DNA from: Chitinophaga nivalis
Lineage (GTDB): Bacteria > Bacteroidota > Bacteroidia > Chitinophagales > Chitinophagaceae
Assembly (NCBI RefSeq): GCF_025989125.1
Contig: NZ_JAPDNR010000001.1
Span: 1,408,301 to 1,472,300, forward strand
DNA: 64,000 bases
Reading direction: 5' to 3'
Within the stretch, counting starts at the first letter, position 1; each line of letters starts with the position of its first letter. A program made the translations under genes and the position numbers. This document shows, in pieces, positions 53,913 through 62,311 of this stretch. Below the pieces are notes generated by a model. That model was not told where the DNA came from. It saw only the letters and a program-made list of their open reading frames with translations, and did not search any database.

Positions 53913-56003
53913 TTATACAGCCGGAACCGGCTTGTTTTCTGCCAGCTTACCACAGTTGCCCTGATACTCCAGGGAAAGTTTTGTCAATTGTGCTGTCCAT
54001 ACAATAAACTTCGCCAGTATTTCTGCGGCTACCGTACCGGTAAGTAAGGTAATGATTCTGGCCAGTACAGCCCCGAGGGCAAACCAACCCGCAGCAATGA
54101 AGGAGAATTTTAAGACAGGCCATAATACCTTTTCGCGGTGCATTTCTGTGATAATATTCAGTCCGGAGGCTACGCCGATTTCAGTACCCACTAAAGCGGT
54201 AATAGCCGTTACCAGCTTTGCATTTTTAACAATCAGATTAAAGACCTTTGTCGGAATCTGATTAAAAGGTGAGAAGATCGGCAATGGCAGGAATATGCCG
54301 AAAAAGCTAACGGACATCGTGAACGTAAAGGATATCCACCAAATAGTACAGTCAGATATTTCTCCTATCGGACGGTCATACATCAATACATCTCCGCGTA
54401 AGCTATGGTAAACGATTTTGGTTCTGCCATTTTCATCCGTTCTGGTAACTACTTTTCCCAGCCGGGGATCTGTTGTAAACATTGTTTCTGCCTGCGTATA
54501 CGCTTTTTCAAAAACTTCCCGGAAGTGGGATTGTTTTGCTGTATCCAGGTTGAACAAATTAACCAGGTCGGTAAAGGTTTGTTCTTTATGAACAGGAGAG
54601 AAAAGTTCAGATTGGGGCGCAAATTTAATACCTGTCGGAGGAGGAAGTGGCGCTTCCTCTACATTGTTGAAGTAACTCGAGTTGATCGGCATGGCAATAC
54701 CTAATTGCGCTTTCCGCTCTTCCAGGTTAATAACAGTATCGGCGAGTGTGTTTGCCGTGCCTTCGAGCAGTTGAATAGCGTGGCCCATGGAGTCGATCGG
54801 CGGAGTCACGGTGAAATCGAAATTAGCCACCAGCCTTGGGTCCGTAATCACATCATTCAGCATCCACTGCCGGAGTTCTGATTGCTCCAGACACGCTTTC
54901 CACAAACGAACGTTTTGAAAGTATCCGGTGAAGCCGTTGCCACCTATCAGCAATTTTCCCTGATCAATACTGGCTACCGGAGCAGGAAAATACTCCGCTG
55001 TTTGCAGGTTGCCGTTTACATAAAGGCGCATCATTTTTGAATCGCCGTTATAGGAAATGGCAAAGTGATAAAAGCGTCCTTCCGTGATTTGTTCCTTGGA
55101 ATAGATTTCCTGACTATCTGTATTCCGCTTTGCAATAATGCGGCTGTTGGTTTTATCGTACTGAATGTAGTATTGCCATTGCCAGTCTTTTGCAAAAGAA
55201 AGTATCACCGCCATATCTGTACTGGCAGCAGGATTGAACCATCCTTCAACGGTATAGGGCTGATGGCCGCCAAAATCATAGTCGGCATAAACCCCGCAAT
55301 CAATGGCGCCATTTTCCGTCACTTTTACGGAAGGGATACTGTACAGGTAGTTCGGAGGAGGTGTGCTGTACGTAATAGGTGTAGCATATCCGGAACGATC
55401 ATCTGTGGGCATTTCTGTAAAGTCTGTCCAGAAAACGAGGTCGGGTAATTTTTCCATTGGCGGTGTAATGGCCAGCGCGTCCTCCAGGATCTCAAAAGCA
55501 TTCCGGACTGATTTCCAGATAACCACACGGGCAATTTGTCCGTTGAGATAATTTTCATATCCGGAAGTTGTGATTTGCTTACCAACGCCGATGAGGGTAG
55601 CCAGTTTTACATCCGGATAAGGGGCGCCTGCTACTACTTTACTGGCTACTTCTTTCCCGTCCTGGTATAACTTAATCAATCGCTGGGGACCATCAAATGT
55701 GACCGCCACCTGGTGCCATTCATTTAGTGATAATGGTGTGGAAGAGGTTACTCCAATACCTTCCTTGTTATGCAGTAGCCCCGTGAAATGCAAAAATCCA
55801 TCTTTGTAGTGAAGTCCGAACAGGCAGCCTATTGCCATGGAGGAATTCCAGATAAGCGTACCCGTGGAGGTAGTGGGAAAAAACGTTGCAGCTAACGTAA
55901 ACGACTGCATGTTGTTAAGATGGTCGGATGGAAAATAGGCATACGCATTCCCATTAAACTGAAGCGCGCTGTATCCCCAGCGCATGGTTAAGCCAAGATT
56001 CAT
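53913..56003 (-). CDS. two-LamG-domain protein with hydrophobic C-terminus
   Basis: 696 residues, no signal peptide. Two concanavalin-A-like LamG domains (~10-180, with LNEWHQVAVTFDGPQRLIKLYQDGKEV; ~225-400, with YTVEGWFNPAAS and RFYHFAISYNGDSKMMRLYVNG) are followed by a helical linker (~440-550). Then come strongly hydrophobic stretches at ~555-577, 597-615 and 626-680. I know no named family with this architecture. It could be a membrane-inserting or pore-forming effector, or a surface protein exported by a non-Sec route. Its gene lies between two related hairpins. Confidence 0.75.
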   Translation of the reverse strand: MNLGLTMRWGYSALQFNGNAYAYFPSDHLNNMQSFTLAATFFPTTSTGTLIWNSSMAIGCLFGLHYKDGFLHFTGLLHNKEGIGVTSSTPLSLNEWHQVAVTFDGPQRLIKLYQDGKEVASKVVAGAPYPDVKLATLIGVGKQITTSGYENYLNGQIARVVIWKSVRNAFEILEDALAITPPMEKLPDLVFWTDFTEMPTDDRSGYATPITYSTPPPNYLYSIPSVKVTENGAIDCGVYADYDFGGHQPYTVEGWFNPAASTDMAVILSFAKDWQWQYYIQYDKTNSRIIAKRNTDSQEIYSKEQITEGRFYHFAISYNGDSKMMRLYVNGNLQTAEYFPAPVASIDQGKLLIGGNGFTGYFQNVRLWKACLEQSELRQWMLNDVITDPRLVANFDFTVTPPIDSMGHAIQLLEGTANTLADTVINLEERKAQLGIAMPINSSYFNNVEEAPLPPPTGIKFAPQSELFSPVHKEQTFTDLVNLFNLDTAKQSHFREVFEKAYTQAETMFTTDPRLGKVVTRTDENGRTKIVYHSLRGDVLMYDRPIGEISDCTIWWISFTFTMSVSFFGIFLPLPIFSPFNQIPTKVFNLIVKNAKLVTAITALVGTEIGVASGLNIITEMHREKVLWPVLKFSFIAAGWFALGAVLARIITLLTGTVAAEILAKFIVWTAQLTKLSLEYQGNCGKLAENKPVPAV

Positions 56004-56352
56004 AGTATAGAATTTAGTCCTACTCTGTTAAGGTTTTTCGGTTTCACCTCCTGCTTATTGTCAAGTCAGGCAGACCTGTTTTTTTGTGTGCTTACAGCTG
56101 CACCTTCACAAAGGTCTATCGATCTGCTAACCTGAGTAAGAGCGTAAATATGTGTTTCTGAAAACGGGTATTTATACCTGTTTTCAATAATGCAGCAGAT
56201 ATTTATATCTGTTGTGCCGTAATCGGATGTATATGGTCCTGATAGGCCAGGTAAGCATTTTAGCCAACGGAAGATAATGCAGGGCAAGTAGAGCATTGAG
56301 GTGAATAGCCCGCATACGGTATTCGAGAGATACCCGGTTAGCCATGTATAAA
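56004..56352. other. intergenic region, no gene seen
   Basis: Upstream of the LamG gene (minus). No exact -7 box found; short frames on both strands lack any family character. Confidence 0.4.
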
Positions 56353-56388
56353 AAAATACAGGATAGCTGATCAGCTATCCTGTATTTT
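56353..56388 (-). terminator. 36-bp perfect palindrome, terminator of the beta-helix gene
   Basis: Perfect 18+18 palindrome centred on TGATCA with A/T-rich ends. It is 47 bp after the stop of the beta-helix lipoprotein gene (minus). Core ACAGGATAGC is shared with the hairpin at 53832-53872. Confidence 0.8.
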
Positions 56389-56435
56389 GCTCCTCCTGAA
56401 ATAGGTGGATGTTTAATGCGATTATCTGCGAAAGC

Positions 56436-58274
56436 TTATCCCGGTGTCCAGGTACCGGTTTGTTTGACTACCGTCCATTCGTTGGCAGTTGTTTTTCTCA
56501 GGATGATCGTGGCGCCGGTTTGGTTACTCTCCAGGTACCCTCCTGCTGTGGTGAGACCCTGGATAATGCTCGTTGCATCCGGCTTTATACGTAGCGCCGC
56601 CGCGGCTGTTACCACAAATTCCACATCCGGATAACCCGCTGCTGACGCGGCGAGATTGACGATGCTGCGTGTTGTGCTGCTGGTATTGGTGTACCTGCAA
56701 TAGGTAGTGGTCCAGTTTTGTGTAAAGGTTTCATTCACCAGATTTTTGACAATGACATGATTATCGTCCTGAATCACTCCTCTGCAAGCGAATGCCAGCG
56801 GGCTTTTTACCGTTGCTCCAAGCGATACCGGATTTTTAATGGTCACCGGGCCTGGAGCATTATTAGGCATTCCTTCGTCCCGCACATAGATAGCAGAAGC
56901 ATGCAGCGGTACCGGCCGGTCATCCGTAATTTTCAGGTTAATCATTTCAACGGCGCCAATATGAGGGGGATTGGTTTCTGTAGGTTCCCTGAAAATACAG
57001 ACGGCAGCACCGTATTTGATAGACGTGGATTTGGCCGTATTGCAGTTCGTCACCTGTGCATCCTGAATGCTGATCAGTGGCATGTTGTAGGAATACCGCC
57101 GGATACTGATACCACTGCGGCTGGCCTGACTGATTTTTCCGTTGGCATACACCACATTGCCAGCCAGTGCGGTATCCGACATTCCCAATGCCGAAAAACC
57201 AAGTGTATCCTGTTCACTGATATGCCCTTCTATACGAATATCCACAGCAGTGGTAGTACCCGCCATTTTCTCCGGGGTAACATTAATACCCCTGCCTTTA
57301 TTGCCACTGGTGTAGGTGTTAATAACGCGTATAGCCATTAACGTATCATGTACGTCATTGGGTTCAATATCCAGTCCTCCGCAGGGACTATGTATATCGC
57401 TCCTTAACAACCGGGCATTCTGTATGGTGATGCCTACACCGGTGATCAGTGAGATGCCCTGCCGTCCGTTATGATCGCATACCGCATTAATAATACGTAT
57501 ATCCCTGTTAGTGGTAGTACCTACCTTACCAATATAGATGCCATCTCCCCAGCAATCCTTTACAGTAGCGTCGTTGATCGTAATACGGGAAGAGGAACGG
57601 ATGTCAATACCCATTCCGAATTCTCCGGTTCTGTTACCGGTATTCACCCTGTCTCCGATGATGTGGGCATTATTGATTTCACAGTCATGGACATTCCATA
57701 ACCGCATGCACCAATAAGCAGGAGCTCCGTTGGGAATAACCCGGAGTTTACAGCTGTCTTTACTGAAAGTAATCTTGCTGTTACTGGGTACCGATATGAA
57801 TTTATTGAGAGCATCAATATTAATGGTGCCGTTGAGGTCAAAATTTACCTGTTGGTATTTGGCCAGAATGCTATTCAGCCGGGTGCCCTGCTCCTGTGTG
57901 AAGCCTTGTTCTACCGTTTTCAAACCAAACCATTTCAGACTGACCGCTCCACTGTATATTCTTTTCCAGCGTCCTGCTCCGGTGACGGAAGTAGGTTGTA
58001 TGATCACCCCACTATCGTCTGGTAAGGTGCTGCCGGCATCCCAGGTGAAAGCGCCGCCACCGCCATCATCGGCAGCGTAATAGGCAGATAAGGTACAGTT
58101 ACTGCCGGGCAGTGGTACGGTGGTACTGGCTTTGAGCGCTGCCATGTTGTCGAACACGGGACCGGTCACCAGCGCCGATTTTAACACCGTATTAGCTGGC
58201 AGATAAATATTTTTTTCTTGTTTTCCACAAGCACTGATCAGCAGTGCGCTGATGTACAGGATGGCTTTTCGCAT
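56436..58274 (-). CDS. right-handed beta-helix lipoprotein, tailspike/pectate-lyase-like
   Basis: 612 residues. The lipoprotein signal ends in LLISACGKQ (Cys ~16). The N-terminal part (~40-115; FDNMAALKAS, then YYAADDGGGGAFTWDAGSTLPDDSGVII) is the entry domain seen in phage tailspikes and pectate-lyase-3 type proteins. A long parallel beta-helix (~130-480) with many short N/D-rich rungs such as INDATVKDCWGDGIYIGKVG follows, then a small C-terminal beta domain (~500-612). Probably binds or cleaves a polysaccharide at the cell surface; catalytic residues not identified. Confidence 0.85.
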   Translation of the reverse strand: MRKAILYISALLISACGKQEKNIYLPANTVLKSALVTGPVFDNMAALKASTTVPLPGSNCTLSAYYAADDGGGGAFTWDAGSTLPDDSGVIIQPTSVTGAGRWKRIYSGAVSLKWFGLKTVEQGFTQEQGTRLNSILAKYQQVNFDLNGTINIDALNKFISVPSNSKITFSKDSCKLRVIPNGAPAYWCMRLWNVHDCEINNAHIIGDRVNTGNRTGEFGMGIDIRSSSRITINDATVKDCWGDGIYIGKVGTTTNRDIRIINAVCDHNGRQGISLITGVGITIQNARLLRSDIHSPCGGLDIEPNDVHDTLMAIRVINTYTSGNKGRGINVTPEKMAGTTTAVDIRIEGHISEQDTLGFSALGMSDTALAGNVVYANGKISQASRSGISIRRYSYNMPLISIQDAQVTNCNTAKSTSIKYGAAVCIFREPTETNPPHIGAVEMINLKITDDRPVPLHASAIYVRDEGMPNNAPGPVTIKNPVSLGATVKSPLAFACRGVIQDDNHVIVKNLVNETFTQNWTTTYCRYTNTSSTTRSIVNLAASAAGYPDVEFVVTAAAALRIKPDATSIIQGLTTAGGYLESNQTGATIILRKTTANEWTVVKQTGTWTPG

Positions 58275-58529
58275 AAGATATGGTAGATTAAAAAGATGAC
58301 ATTATCCGCAGAAGGAATTACTATCGCTCGCTGTTAATTGTTCACAATAAAGACAGGCACATGATCATACGACGGCCAAATTATAAATAGTTTTTCATTT
58401 GAAAAAAGTAAGTGTAAAGTGGATAAGTTTGGAGGTAGAATATATGGTCGACAAATTTATATTACCTGCCATATTTTTACTAATCAATTTTAAAATATTG
58501 TTGCAGGCATACTGTGATAAATTGTTTTA
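58275..58529. other. AT-rich intergenic region, no gene seen
   Basis: 255 bp between the beta-helix gene start and the end of the SDR gene; no clear promoter or terminator recognised. Confidence 0.3.
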
Positions 58530-59693
58530 CTAATGCAGATCCCGGAATCCATGCTGTAATGCATAACCTAAAAGATCTTTAAATGCCTCCTGTACATCTA
58601 TTTCGGGAATGTCGCTCATGATCGTTCTTAATTGTGCAGTGTTGAACTGATGACAGGGTGTTTGAATATACGGCGTGAGATTAGGCGCATATAATCTGTA
58701 GTAAGCGGCTTCCAGATCATTCATGTTAGTGGGTACTTGTTCCACTAATTCACATTGGAAACCTACTATAGATGCGGTATGTGGAAGCAGGTAGTCTAGT
58801 TTGACACCGTGCGAACTCACGATGTTAAGCTCGTAGATATCGTCATTGCAAAAAACGCGGGTAATTGTTTTGGCTACAAAATCTACCGGAATAATATTAA
58901 GCGTACCCTGGTGGTTAGCCACCATTCGGATGCTGTTACTTTTGGTTTTCATCCGGTTGCTGTATACATAAAAGAATTTACCAAATTCATAAAATACGTT
59001 GAACTTGGGAGAGAAATATAGTGGCGCATCCATGAGTCTGCCGGAAATGATGGAGGGCCGCAATAGTTGCCACTTCTTATGATGGTGATTGCAATAGGTG
59101 ATTATTTTACTTTCAACATTTGATTTCAGCATTTCATAGGGATTTCTATTGATGCCGGCTAATGTTTGGTGAGCCGTAGTATTGGTGGAAAATTCCTGAT
59201 AGTTGTTATGAATGATGCCTTCGAAATGCCCAATGGAAAAGGCCGTCCCTATAAAGATGAATTTTGATAAAACAGGATTTACCCATTCCAGGAATCGCAG
59301 CGTAGCCGTATAGTTTTTATGATGTAGTTCCTCATAGGCCTGGGGGGTATTGGATAGGTTAGTAACTGCTGCGGCATGAATGACGGTTACGGGAGCATAT
59401 TTTTTGAGCTGATTGAAATCATCTTCATTTAAGTCAATGATATCGTGTGGTATGATTTCAATGCTGTCTGATAATTCAGCCAGCGAGAATTGATTTAGAT
59501 AGTCTGGCCTGTATAGGCTGCTGAGTAAGCTATGGAGTCTTTGTCTGGCATCTTCTGTTTTGGTATCTCTGATGACTACTATGATTTTATACTTTTTATG
59601 GGAGACATATAGTGGCAGCAATTCATACAGAATATGACGTCCCAGGATACCGGTTACGCCGGTCAGCAAAATGTTTGAGGAAGGTGCTTGCAT
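58530..59693 (-). CDS. extended SDR, thioester-reductase/male-sterility-like
   Basis: 387 residues. The Rossmann start NILLTGVTGILGRHILYELLP (GxTGxLG) is followed by an IVVIRD segment, VIHAAAVTNLS and an active-site FIGTAFSIGH-type strand. The Y-x-x-x-K is YEMLK (~186-190). The pattern is that of NAD_binding_4 domains, which reduce acyl thioesters to aldehydes in polyketide, peptide and lipid biosynthesis, here as a free-standing protein. Substrate unknown. It is divergent from the kinase-like gene at 60151. Confidence 0.85.
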   Translation of the reverse strand: MQAPSSNILLTGVTGILGRHILYELLPLYVSHKKYKIIVVIRDTKTEDARQRLHSLLSSLYRPDYLNQFSLAELSDSIEIIPHDIIDLNEDDFNQLKKYAPVTVIHAAAVTNLSNTPQAYEELHHKNYTATLRFLEWVNPVLSKFIFIGTAFSIGHFEGIIHNNYQEFSTNTTAHQTLAGINRNPYEMLKSNVESKIITYCNHHHKKWQLLRPSIISGRLMDAPLYFSPKFNVFYEFGKFFYVYSNRMKTKSNSIRMVANHQGTLNIIPVDFVAKTITRVFCNDDIYELNIVSSHGVKLDYLLPHTASIVGFQCELVEQVPTNMNDLEAAYYRLYAPNLTPYIQTPCHQFNTAQLRTIMSDIPEIDVQEAFKDLLGYALQHGFRDLH

Positions 59694-59848
59694 GGATAAG
59701 CATTAATTAACATGATAAATGGGGCTTATTTACTTTAGCTGAATTCTTGACGCAATGAAATGCACTTACAGCAATGCCGTATATAATTTATTTCAGTATG
59801 AATCTGTTTACCGATGCGACCGGTGCTTTACCATAAAAAACTGATTAC

Positions 59849-59856
59849 TTAATTTG
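59849..59856 (+). promoter_or_regulatory. possible -7 element for the small membrane protein
   Basis: TTAATTTG, 7 of 8 to TAnnTTTG, with TTTA 18 nt further upstream (59827-59830) and the small-protein ATG 30 nt downstream. Confidence 0.4.
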
Positions 59857-59885
59857 CATAAATGACGAATGGTTATTGAAGTGCT

Positions 59886-60002
59886 ATGGAAGACCGACAT
59901 GTGACTAGTTACTCCAACTTTTACTTGCTATGTGTAAAAAGCGCTCTGATATTGGTTTTTATCTTCCTGATAGTAGTGTATTCCGCAGTATTTCCGTTTT
60001 AA
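59886..60002 (+). CDS. possible 38-residue single-pass membrane protein
   Basis: ATG at 59886 to TAA at 60000-60002. A polar start MEDRHVTSYSNFYLLCVKSA is followed by one clean hydrophobic segment (LILVFIFLIVVYSAVF, ~21-36). A plausible promoter precedes it and nothing else explains this stretch. Small size means chance cannot be excluded; conservation in relatives would decide. Confidence 0.4.
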   Translation: MEDRHVTSYSNFYLLCVKSALILVFIFLIVVYSAVFPF

Positions 60003-60150
60003 CCTGAGCCCTCAAAAGTAATAGGTGTTATTTTAATAACATTCATAACCTGCACAAGGTTCGCTGAAAAAAATATACTTTTTGAAGTGCCGGAAAGTGC
60101 ATGGGCGCTTATATATTTGAGCTGTTAAATGAACCTGATTGTTATCTTTT

Positions 60151-61149
60151 ATGGTGCCAGCAACAAAAGAAATTGCCGTGAAAAATGCCTTGCAGCTTAC
60201 ATTTGGTGTAAGTGAATGGGAAGATATCAAGGAACTGACAGCCGGGCTCTCACCGGCACTTGTTTTCAGGATAGTGGTGCTGGGAAAAGCTTATCTGCTT
60301 CGTATCATCACCCGTACCGATATGGCCGGTGATCCTACACATGAATATGCCTGTATGAAAGCTGCTGCGGAAGCTGGTATTGCCCCACGAATCTGGTATA
60401 TGAGTATCGCAGACAGGATCGCTATCACAGATTTTGTAGCAGCCACTACTTTTCAAATCAAGGAGGCCAGGATACAGCTACCCGCTGTACTGAAGCGATT
60501 ACATTCGTTACCGCCTTTTTCGCACAGGGTACATTATCTGGATATGGCAGACCGTTACATGCGAAAATTTCAGGAGGCCGGGTTGTTACCCGAAAGTATG
60601 ATTACCGAACTGGTTCGCCTGCATACGCATATTATAGGCGTTTATCCCCGTAATCAGGAAGATATGGTGGCTTGCCACAATGACCTTAAGCCGGAAAATA
60701 TCCTCTTTGATGGTACCAAGGCGTGGATCGTAGATTGGGAGGCCGCCTTTTTGAATGATCGTTATGTGGACCTGGCAATAATCGCCAACTTTGTGGTCAC
60801 GAATGAAGCGGAAGAAATGGTTTACCTTAAAAGTTACTTTGGTGAATCCGTGACGATATATCATCGTGCCCGGTTCTTTCTGATGCGTCAATTGCTGCAT
60901 CTGTTTTATATCACCGTTTTTTTGTCTTTGGTGGCGGCAGCGGGTGTGCCTATCGATTGGACGTTGAGCAGACCCGATTTCAGGAGCTTTCATGCCCGCA
61001 TGTGGGCAGGGGAAATCAGTCTGGCTAATCATGATGCCAGGCAACAATATGCCTGGGTACACATGGATCAGCTATTGTATAATGTGCAGCTGCCACGTTG
61101 GGAAGAAGCGCTTGACATTGTGGCGGGAGGATCTGGATACGTAGCATAA
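60151..61149 (+). CDS. APH/choline-kinase-like phosphotransferase
   Basis: 332 residues from ATG at 60151; an in-frame TTG at 60139 is less likely. Kinase-like fold with nucleotide-binding lobe (VFRIVVLGKAYLLRII), Brenner motif CHNDLKPENILFDG (~180-193, catalytic Asp in HND) and metal-binding IVDWEAAFLNDRYVDLA (~197-214). It is closest in flavour to choline/ethanolamine kinases; it could phosphorylate a small alcohol, sugar or antibiotic. Not linked to an obvious pathway; the divergent neighbour is a thioester-reductase-like SDR. Confidence 0.88.
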   Translation: MVPATKEIAVKNALQLTFGVSEWEDIKELTAGLSPALVFRIVVLGKAYLLRIITRTDMAGDPTHEYACMKAAAEAGIAPRIWYMSIADRIAITDFVAATTFQIKEARIQLPAVLKRLHSLPPFSHRVHYLDMADRYMRKFQEAGLLPESMITELVRLHTHIIGVYPRNQEDMVACHNDLKPENILFDGTKAWIVDWEAAFLNDRYVDLAIIANFVVTNEAEEMVYLKSYFGESVTIYHRARFFLMRQLLHLFYITVFLSLVAAAGVPIDWTLSRPDFRSFHARMWAGEISLANHDARQQYAWVHMDQLLYNVQLPRWEEALDIVAGGSGYVA

Positions 61150-61218
61150 CCGTTCGCCAGCTGCTGTTTAAACGAAAGGAGAAAGCAATATGCCGGGGGA
61201 TTACTTTACCTGGATGGG

Positions 61219-61256
61219 ATATTAAAGGCCGGTAAAAGATTATCGGCCTTTAATAT
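61219..61256. terminator. bidirectional terminator
   Basis: 13-bp perfect stem (61219-61231 with 61244-61256; ATATTAAAGGCCG arm) between the convergent kinase and SDR genes. Confidence 0.8.
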
Positions 61257-61313
61257 TTGTCTTTAAAAACAACATATGTATGGGCTGCTGTCAATAACTG
61301 GTTATATACCTTG

Positions 61314-62066
61314 TTAGAACGGATAGCGCCGCATGCCGCCATCAACAACCGCCACGGTGCCGGTGATGTATTTTGCGCGGGGAGACACCAGAAAGGTCGC
61401 CATGTTGGCAATATCCTGCGGCTCGCCAAAATCCCCCATGGGAATTTCCCGCTCTGCAAATTTGCGCCGTTCTTCACCCGGGAAAATACGCCGGATTTGT
61501 TCGGTGTCAATGATGCCCGGTTGCAGGCTATTCACGGTAATGCCATATTGAGCCAACTGTGCCGCCAGCCCTTTGGACCATGCAATTACGGCGGCCTTGG
61601 CCACTGCGGAGGCATTGATGACACGTAGTTCATACGAGCTGGCAATGTTGAGGATAGCTCCTTGCTTACGTGCGATAAACTGGGGTAAAAGCAGCTGGGT
61701 GAGCTGCCGGTGCCGCTCAAAGTCTAATGTCATGGAAGCTGCCCATTCTTCATCCGGCGCGATGATATCCAGTTGGCGGCTGCGGCCGGCATTGTTAATG
61801 AGAATATCTACGTGCCCCAGGCTTTCCAGTGCTGCCGCTGCTATTTTTTGCGGTCCGTCAGGCGCTACAAAATCCTGGGCGAATGTAATAGGTGCGATGC
61901 CGCCTGCAGCGGCTACTTCTTCTTTAAAGCTCTCCAGTAATGTTTCGTTTCGTCCGTTAACGAATACTTTCACTCCTTGTATGGCTAATTCTTTGGCAAT
62001 GGCCCGGCCGAGTCCCTGACTTCCACCGGTGATGACAGCTGTTTTTCCTTTTAAATAGAGATCCAT
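61314..62066 (-). CDS. SDR family oxidoreductase with atypical active site
   Basis: 250 residues. Cofactor motif TAVITGGSQGLGRAIA (~10-25), NNAG (~90) and an active-site region ILNIASSYELRVINASAVAKAA. The Y-x-x-x-K motif reads S-A-V-A-K: the catalytic Tyr is replaced by Ser while the Lys stays. The C-terminal VTGTVAVVDGG-type end (YITGTVAVVDGGMRRYPF) is normal for FabG-like SDRs. A subset of SDRs carries Ser at this position, so it may still act. Isolated gene; substrate unknown. Confidence 0.88.
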   Translation of the reverse strand: MDLYLKGKTAVITGGSQGLGRAIAKELAIQGVKVFVNGRNETLLESFKEEVAAAGGIAPITFAQDFVAPDGPQKIAAAALESLGHVDILINNAGRSRQLDIIAPDEEWAASMTLDFERHRQLTQLLLPQFIARKQGAILNIASSYELRVINASAVAKAAVIAWSKGLAAQLAQYGITVNSLQPGIIDTEQIRRIFPGEERRKFAEREIPMGDFGEPQDIANMATFLVSPRAKYITGTVAVVDGGMRRYPF

Positions 62067-62240
62067 AACTTATACTACTGATAATGATTGAAAGGATATT
62101 TTTAAACGGATACAATAGTTGTAAGCCGCTGTAAAAATGTTTTGTAAAAGTAGTAGATGATAGCTGATATTAGCGCCAGTACAATGGATTGTAAGGAGCA
62201 TACAAATTTGTATGTGGAGAGCGTTGATACGGTGCAAATT

Positions 62241-62286
62241 ATAAAATAAGCGCCAGCAATAGAGCTATTGCCGGCGCTTATTTTAT
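62241..62286 (-). terminator. terminator of the T9SS surface protein gene
   Basis: 14-bp outer stem (62241-62254 with 62273-62286) and 7-bp inner stem (62256-62262/62265-62271) with one mismatch between. The AT-rich ends give T-rich sequence on the minus strand. Confidence 0.8.
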
Positions 62287-62311
62287 AAACATATAATAAC
62301 AGGATAGGAAG

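Noticed and set aside
56066..56296. 76-codon minus-strand frame between the LamG and beta-helix genes
   Set aside because: No domain, signal or promoter; cysteines are irregular.
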